A stretch of 9,731 bases of DNA from assembly GCA_028527945.1 (NCBI GenBank), contig JAQQAK010000150.1, positions 1 through 9,731 on the forward strand, written 5' to 3'. The first letter of the stretch is position 1, and each line of letters starts with the position of its first letter. Position numbers and translations under genes: made by a program. The stretch is from Spirochaetaceae bacterium (GTDB taxonomy: Bacteria; Spirochaetota; Spirochaetia; UBA9216). Under the pieces are notes generated by a model, which was not told where the DNA came from, did not search any database, and worked only from the letters and a program-made list of their open reading frames with translations. This document shows positions 5,777 through 9,731 of this stretch, in pieces.

Positions 5777-6670
5777 ATGCGCAAAGTTGCTATTTCGGGA
5801 ACAGACAACAGGATGGGGTATCTTTTTATTGCGCCATGGTTGATTGGTTTTTTCTTTATCACCCTTGTTCCTATGATTTTATCTTTTTATTTTTCGTTTA
5901 CCCAATACGATTTACTATCATCACCAGTATTTGTCGGATTTGAAAATTACAAAAATCTCATCATAAATGATGAAAGATTTCACACATCTCTATGGGTAAC
6001 ATTTATTTTTGTTATTGTGGTAGTGCCACTACGGTTGGCAGTTTCTTTAGGAATTGCTTTACTGCTTTTTAGAGATCCGAAAGGACACTCATTATATAAA
6101 ACTCTTTTTTATCTTCCCTCACTTTTTGGAGGAAGTGTTGCCATTGCTGTTATGTGGAGACAATTATTCAGCAGTTACGGCCCTATAGCCTCTTTTATAC
6201 GTCTTTTTAATCCAGGATTTGAAAAGTCCATTGTAGGATCTCCAAATACAGCATCACTAACTATAATAATATTGTTAGCGTGGCAGTTTGGCTCAACAAT
6301 GCTTATTTTTCTGGCCGGATTAAAAAACATTCCAAAAGTTTATTATGAAGTCAGCAAGATTGACGGAGCCGGACCTGTTACAACTTTTTTTAAAATAACA
6401 TTTCCTCAGCTTAGCAGTGTCTTCTTTTTCAATCTGATTCTCACAATTATTAATAGTTTCATGATCTTCTCACAAGCCTATATTATTACCGAAGGAGGCC
6501 CGGTAGACAAAACTCTGTATCTTGTTCTATACGCCTTCAAACGGGGATTTGAATATTTTCAGATGGGCTCATCATCCGCAATAACATGGATTCTTTTATT
6601 AATCCTGTCAGCTGTTATTGGATTCTTCTTTGCTAATTCCAAAAGGTGGGTTTATTATGAAAGCAAATAG
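5777..6670 (+). CDS. CUT1 sugar ABC transporter permease, MalF/UgpA-like
   Basis: This 297-residue integral membrane protein forms half of the transmembrane channel of the importer. It starts with a short cytoplasmic segment, then a first membrane helix in FIAPWLIGFFFITLVPMILS (18-36) followed by SFTQYDLLSSPVFVGFENYKNL, a hallmark of this permease branch. About six hydrophobic segments are visible. The cytoplasmic EAA loop, which docks to the ATPase, reads YEVSKIDGAGPVTTFFKITF from residue 190 and ends in PQ, with the conserved Gly at 197 and 199. A second conserved feature is the periplasmic ITEGGPVDKTLYLVLY region (237-252). AGGAG at 5764-5768, 8 nt before the ATG, supports the start. Its 3' end overlaps the second permease by 14 nt. 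The length is normal for the family. Confidence 0.92.
   Translation: MRKVAISGTDNRMGYLFIAPWLIGFFFITLVPMILSFYFSFTQYDLLSSPVFVGFENYKNLIINDERFHTSLWVTFIFVIVVVPLRLAVSLGIALLLFRDPKGHSLYKTLFYLPSLFGGSVAIAVMWRQLFSSYGPIASFIRLFNPGFEKSIVGSPNTASLTIIILLAWQFGSTMLIFLAGLKNIPKVYYEVSKIDGAGPVTTFFKITFPQLSSVFFFNLILTIINSFMIFSQAYIITEGGPVDKTLYLVLYAFKRGFEYFQMGSSSAITWILLLILSAVIGFFFANSKRWVYYESK
6643..6649 (+). promoter_or_regulatory. Ribosome binding site fixing the second permease start
   Basis: AAGGTGG lies 7 nt upstream of the ATG at 6657, inside the end of the preceding permease gene. An earlier in-frame ATG at 6618 would add 13 residues but has no comparable Shine-Dalgarno sequence. The 6657 start gives the usual short basic N-terminus (MKANRKWLKN) before the first membrane helix. 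Confidence 0.75.
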
Positions 6671-7505
6671 AAAATGGCTTAAAAATATTCCTGTTCAGAT
6701 AGTATTAATTCTTCTGGCACTAATAATGATATATCCATTAATATGGATGCTATTCGGAAGCTTTAAAAGCAAGGCGGATTTTTTTCAGGGAAGTTTCAAT
6801 CTGATTCCTTCCACATTCTATTGGAAAAATTACGCTGATGGATGGGCCGGTTTTGGAGGAATTCCGTTTGGACAATTCATAAAAAACTCAGCGGTTCTAA
6901 GTATTCTGGTAACAATTGGAACTGTTCTTTCATCTGCCTGGGTTGCAAACGGATTTGCAAGAATTGAATTTAAGGGAAGAAAAATTTGGTTTGCCATTCT
7001 CATGGTGACCTTGATGCTACCGGTACAGCTTCTCATGGTACAGAGGTATATTATCTTTTTCCATTTAAAATGGATTAATACCATTCTGCCCATCGTTGTT
7101 CCTGCGTTTTTGGCCTACCAACCTTTTTTTGTGTTTCTATTGGTGCAATTTATAAAAACTGTTCCAAGAGAACTTGATGAAGCGGCTTACATTGATGGCT
7201 GTTCAAAAATAGGAGTATTTATCAAAATAATCCTGCCGTTAACAAGGCCCGCGCTTATAACCTGTACAATTTTTGCCTTTTACTGGTCATGGGATGATTT
7301 TATTAATCCCCTGCTCTATTTGAATAAGCCGCTTAATTATACCGTGTCTCTCGCGCTAAGGCTCTTTAACGATCCGGCCGCAGGCAGTAATTGGGGAGCT
7401 ATGTTTGCCATGGCGTTGGTTTCTCTGCTTCCTGTTATAATTGTTTTTCTGATGTTTCAAAAATATATAGTAGAAGGAATCAGTACTCAGGGCTTAAAAG
7501 GGTAA
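6657..7505 (+). CDS. CUT1 sugar ABC transporter permease, MalG/UgpE-like
   Basis: The 282-residue product is the partner channel subunit. It shows the MalG-branch layout: a basic N-terminus, a first helix IVLILLALIMIYPLIWMLFG (15-34), the SFKSKADFF segment, then five more hydrophobic segments. The EAA loop is RELDEAAYIDGCSKIGVFIK from residue 171, continuing with IILPLTRPAL (191-200), which is a nearly canonical EAA...G...I.LP signature. The protein ends with ...KYIVEGISTQGLKG, the usual C-terminal peptide of this branch. It overlaps the upstream permease by 14 nt, so the two are probably translationally coupled, which would favour equal synthesis of the two channel halves. Neither neighbour is an ATPase, so energy coupling must come from a subunit encoded elsewhere. 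Confidence 0.93.
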   Translation: MKANRKWLKNIPVQIVLILLALIMIYPLIWMLFGSFKSKADFFQGSFNLIPSTFYWKNYADGWAGFGGIPFGQFIKNSAVLSILVTIGTVLSSAWVANGFARIEFKGRKIWFAILMVTLMLPVQLLMVQRYIIFFHLKWINTILPIVVPAFLAYQPFFVFLLVQFIKTVPRELDEAAYIDGCSKIGVFIKIILPLTRPALITCTIFAFYWSWDDFINPLLYLNKPLNYTVSLALRLFNDPAAGSNWGAMFAMALVSLLPVIIVFLMFQKYIVEGISTQGLKG

Positions 7506-7514
7506 ATCGTATGG

Positions 7515-7520
7515 TATAAT
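7515..7520 (+). promoter_or_regulatory. Possible -10 element immediately before the kinase gene
   Basis: A perfect TATAAT ends 6 nt before the kinase ATG at 7527. A start site about 7 nt downstream would fall on the A of the ATG and give a leaderless message. The kinase gene also has no visible Shine-Dalgarno sequence. Against this, the best upstream hexamer at 16-17 bp is poor (CTTAAA, 7493-7498), and the match may be chance in AT-rich DNA. Confidence 0.25.
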
Positions 7521-7526
7521 CAGAAT

Positions 7527-9245
7527 ATGAGAAGCAGGATAACTACTCAGTCTGTATCATCTTTGGTTTTTTCTCTGATTATAATTGTACTATTAGCTCT
7601 TACATTTATTCAGATCCAGTATTTGATTAATGAAAGAGCTATCAGTACCCTTGCTGGTGATAACATCAGAATTATATCCAAGGTGATACAATTCGCCATT
7701 AACGAGATTGATGATATTTCAACAGATATATTATCAGACTCACAAATTCAAAAATATAATAGCTCATTAACTGATCCCAAAGATATTCAGCTTCAACTAC
7801 AGAATGTTGCAACATTATTTGGCTCGTATCAGATTTTCAAGCCATATATCGAAACATTTTATATTGGATTCGAAAATGAGGAGTCTTATTCTATAGGAAA
7901 AGTTCAGAATATATTTACTGAGACTTTCTTTGAATCAAGAGAAACAAAGCTGAGAGATGAAAAAGGGAAATTAATTGTCACTATTTATCCAGGAGATCCA
8001 GAACGTTTTATAGTATCCCGAGAAATTCGCCGAATAAAAAATCTGGAGCAAGGTCATATTGCTTCTCTGTATATTGTTATTAATTTTGAAAAACTTTTTG
8101 ATATTTACTTCCGTAAATTTGGGATCCAGAATATTCGCTTATTTCTTCTTCAGGGTAATAATATTGCATATAATTATGATAAAAAGCTTGATTCTGAGTG
8201 GATCGAAAATCTAGGAGAAAAAAAATCAGGAGTACGCCAGATAAACGGTCAATATTTTTATCTTCAAAGCGCTAATATTGAGAATACAGACTGGAAAGTT
8301 TTTATTCTTCTTCCTTTTTCAAATATTGCAAAACTAAGAAACAATCTAATATATATTTCCTTTCTTGGTTTATTATTAGGCTTAATAGGCCTTGCAAGTT
8401 GGGGAAGATACTGGGCTCAAAGAATAACCAGGCCTATTATCCTTCTCGCGGATAAAATGGAAGAATTACAAAAAACTGATTTTTCTGAACGCAATACAAT
8501 CCTGCCCAAGTATGAGCGTCAGGATGATGAAATAGCAATTCTCTATGATAATTTTGACCGTCTTCTTAAAAAAATTGATATCCTTATTCATGAAAATTAC
8601 CGGAAACAGCTCCTTTTAAAAGAAACCCAGCTTAAAAACCTTATTGCGCAGATAAATCCACATTTCATTTATAACACATTGGATACGGTCTCATGGATGG
8701 CAATGGAAAAAGGAACTGAACAGATTTCAGCTATAGTACAATCATTGGCTATGTTGTTAAGAGCATCAGTTGAGGCTGATAATATTATTCCATTGGCAGA
8801 TGAAGTTGAATTGCTAAAACAATATCTGAGCATCCAGAAAATTCGTTTTCAGGAGCGTTTAAATTTTGACATAAACATAACTGGCAATATGGATAAACTG
8901 ACAGTACCAAGTATGATATTACAGCCTATTGTTGAAAATTCAATAAAATACAGCCTAGATATTCCTAAAACAATCCTTATGGTTAGCATTGAAATTATAT
9001 TAGTTAAAGACTCAATACAAATTACAATTTCAGACAACGGCCCTGGAATATCTTCAGAACGCCTAAAAAACGTTTTATCCGACGAATATAAAGAAAGTCT
9101 AGGACTGGGAAATATAAAAAATCGTCTCAATATCTTCTATGGAGAACAGTCTCAACTCCAGATTTTTTCTGTTATAGGTGAAGGAACAAAAGTCGTTATA
9201 AATGTACCGTTTGAAGCAAAAGGGGTTAGTGATGAAGAAATATAA
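7527..9245 (+). CDS. YesM-type sensor histidine kinase (His_kinase family, LytS/YesM branch)
   Basis: This 572-residue membrane kinase has a first membrane helix at about 12-33, an extracytoplasmic sensor region of about 240 residues (probably Cache-like), a second helix at about 273-292, and a HAMP domain beginning RITRPIILLADKMEEL (299-314). The His_kinase domain (PF06580) carries the H-box AQINPHFIYNTLD with the predicted phospho-accepting His379. The ATPase part has LQPIVENSIKYS (Asn471), the G1 box ISDNGPGI (501-508) and the G2 box GLGNIKNRL (526-534). The N-box ends in Tyr475 where relatives often have His. YesM-type kinases commonly control nearby polysaccharide-uptake genes. The start lies 21 nt after the permease stop, in the same frame, with no clear Shine-Dalgarno. 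The end overlaps the response regulator by 14 nt. What the sensor region binds cannot be read from the sequence. Confidence 0.9.
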   Translation: MRSRITTQSVSSLVFSLIIIVLLALTFIQIQYLINERAISTLAGDNIRIISKVIQFAINEIDDISTDILSDSQIQKYNSSLTDPKDIQLQLQNVATLFGSYQIFKPYIETFYIGFENEESYSIGKVQNIFTETFFESRETKLRDEKGKLIVTIYPGDPERFIVSREIRRIKNLEQGHIASLYIVINFEKLFDIYFRKFGIQNIRLFLLQGNNIAYNYDKKLDSEWIENLGEKKSGVRQINGQYFYLQSANIENTDWKVFILLPFSNIAKLRNNLIYISFLGLLLGLIGLASWGRYWAQRITRPIILLADKMEELQKTDFSERNTILPKYERQDDEIAILYDNFDRLLKKIDILIHENYRKQLLLKETQLKNLIAQINPHFIYNTLDTVSWMAMEKGTEQISAIVQSLAMLLRASVEADNIIPLADEVELLKQYLSIQKIRFQERLNFDINITGNMDKLTVPSMILQPIVENSIKYSLDIPKTILMVSIEIILVKDSIQITISDNGPGISSERLKNVLSDEYKESLGLGNIKNRLNIFYGEQSQLQIFSVIGEGTKVVINVPFEAKGVSDEEI

Positions 9246-9731
9246 TGTTCTGGTTATTGATGATGAACGTATTATCAGAGATGGTATTTCAAAATCCATT
9301 GACTGGGAAGCCTTGAACCTGAATCTTCAGGGAAGCTGCGAAGACGCCTTTGATGCTCTTGATATTTTTAATAACAATCCCCCTGATATAGCAATTGTAG
9401 ATATCAGAATGCCAGGAATGAGCGGTCTGGAATTAATTGAAACTGTCAGAAAAGAAGGAATACCTATTCAGTTTATTATTTTATCAGGATATGGTGAATT
9501 CGAATTGGCTCAGAAAGCCATATCATTTGGAGTCAGACAATATCTGCTAAAGCCCATCAATCCTGAGAAATTAAAACAATCTCTTATGGACATTAGCAAA
9601 GAACTGGCAACACATTCAGATACAAGCAAATGGACCTTACACCGAAGCCTGAAACAAACTTTATCAGGCATAGATAAAAATTCTGACACACTAAAAAAGT
9701 ATTTATTTACAGAAGAAGATCTTTTCTGGGT
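9232..9731 (+). CDS. YesN/AraC-type response regulator (partial, runs off the right edge)
   Basis: The first 166 residues are visible and hold a complete receiver (CheY-like) domain. It shows the acidic pair in VIDDER (Asp10, Asp11), the phospho-accepting Asp57 in IVDIRMPGMSG, the conserved Ser85 in LSGYGEFELAQKA and Lys107 in YLLKPINP. The DIRMPGMSGLELI and SGYGEFELAQKAI blocks are typical of YesN-type regulators, which carry a C-terminal AraC-type DNA-binding domain; that part would lie beyond the window and is inferred. AGGGG at 9221-9225, 6 nt before the ATG, and the 14-nt overlap with the kinase gene indicate coupled synthesis of the pair. Its likely targets are the transporter and GH115-like genes upstream, by analogy with other YesM/YesN loci. 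Confidence 0.88.
   Translation, partial: MKKYNVLVIDDERIIRDGISKSIDWEALNLNLQGSCEDAFDALDIFNNNPPDIAIVDIRMPGMSGLELIETVRKEGIPIQFIILSGYGEFELAQKAISFGVRQYLLKPINPEKLKQSLMDISKELATHSDTSKWTLHRSLKQTLSGIDKNSDTLKKYLFTEEDLFW

Noticed and set aside
1..9731. CRISPR array, tRNA, rRNA, insertion sequence or prophage genes
   Set aside because: I saw no regularly spaced repeats, no tRNA-like cloverleaf with the expected conserved bases, and no transposase, integrase or phage structural motifs in any translated frame.

Overview
The window is AT-rich throughout. It looks like a stretch of a saccharolytic, anaerobic-type spirochaete chromosome, most likely Treponema, Spirochaeta or Sphaerochaeta-like. The best taxonomic clue is the solute-binding protein at 4382-5662: its signal peptide ends in FANGSAES without a lipobox cysteine, a form I associate with spirochaetal sugar-binding proteins. 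The assignment rests on recognition, not on a database search.

Layout. Positions 1-326 hold no recognisable gene, only very AT-rich sequence with short repeats. A truncated type-B carboxylesterase lies on the minus strand (327-605). It reads outward from a shared intergenic region with a complete 3-hydroxyisobutyryl-CoA hydrolase-like gene on the plus strand (777-1865). That gene is followed by an AT-rich imperfect hairpin and a strong Rho-independent terminator (1942-1993), which separates it from the rest.

From 2128 to the right edge everything is on the plus strand and forms one functional block. It contains a large GH115-like glycoside hydrolase without a signal peptide (2128-4221), a secreted CUT1 sugar-binding protein (4382-5662), two CUT1 permeases (5777-6670 and 6657-7505), a YesM-type sensor kinase (7527-9245) and the start of its YesN/AraC-type response regulator (9232 to the edge). 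The permease pair and the kinase/regulator pair each overlap by 14 nt, which suggests translational coupling. A 9-bp hairpin sits between the binding protein and the permeases, where such structures commonly set a higher level of binding protein than of membrane subunits. No transport ATPase is encoded, so a shared MsmX/MalK-type ATPase from elsewhere is expected.

Working model (inference). The binding protein and permeases import an oligosaccharide, plausibly a (4-O-methyl)glucuronic-acid-decorated xylo-oligosaccharide. The cytoplasmic GH115-like enzyme removes the acidic side group, and the YesM/YesN pair senses an extracellular signal and switches the block on. This resembles aldouronate-utilisation loci known with GH67 enzymes, but here the enzyme is a divergent GH115 relative with several altered family motifs. 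Its substrate is therefore the most interesting open question in the window.
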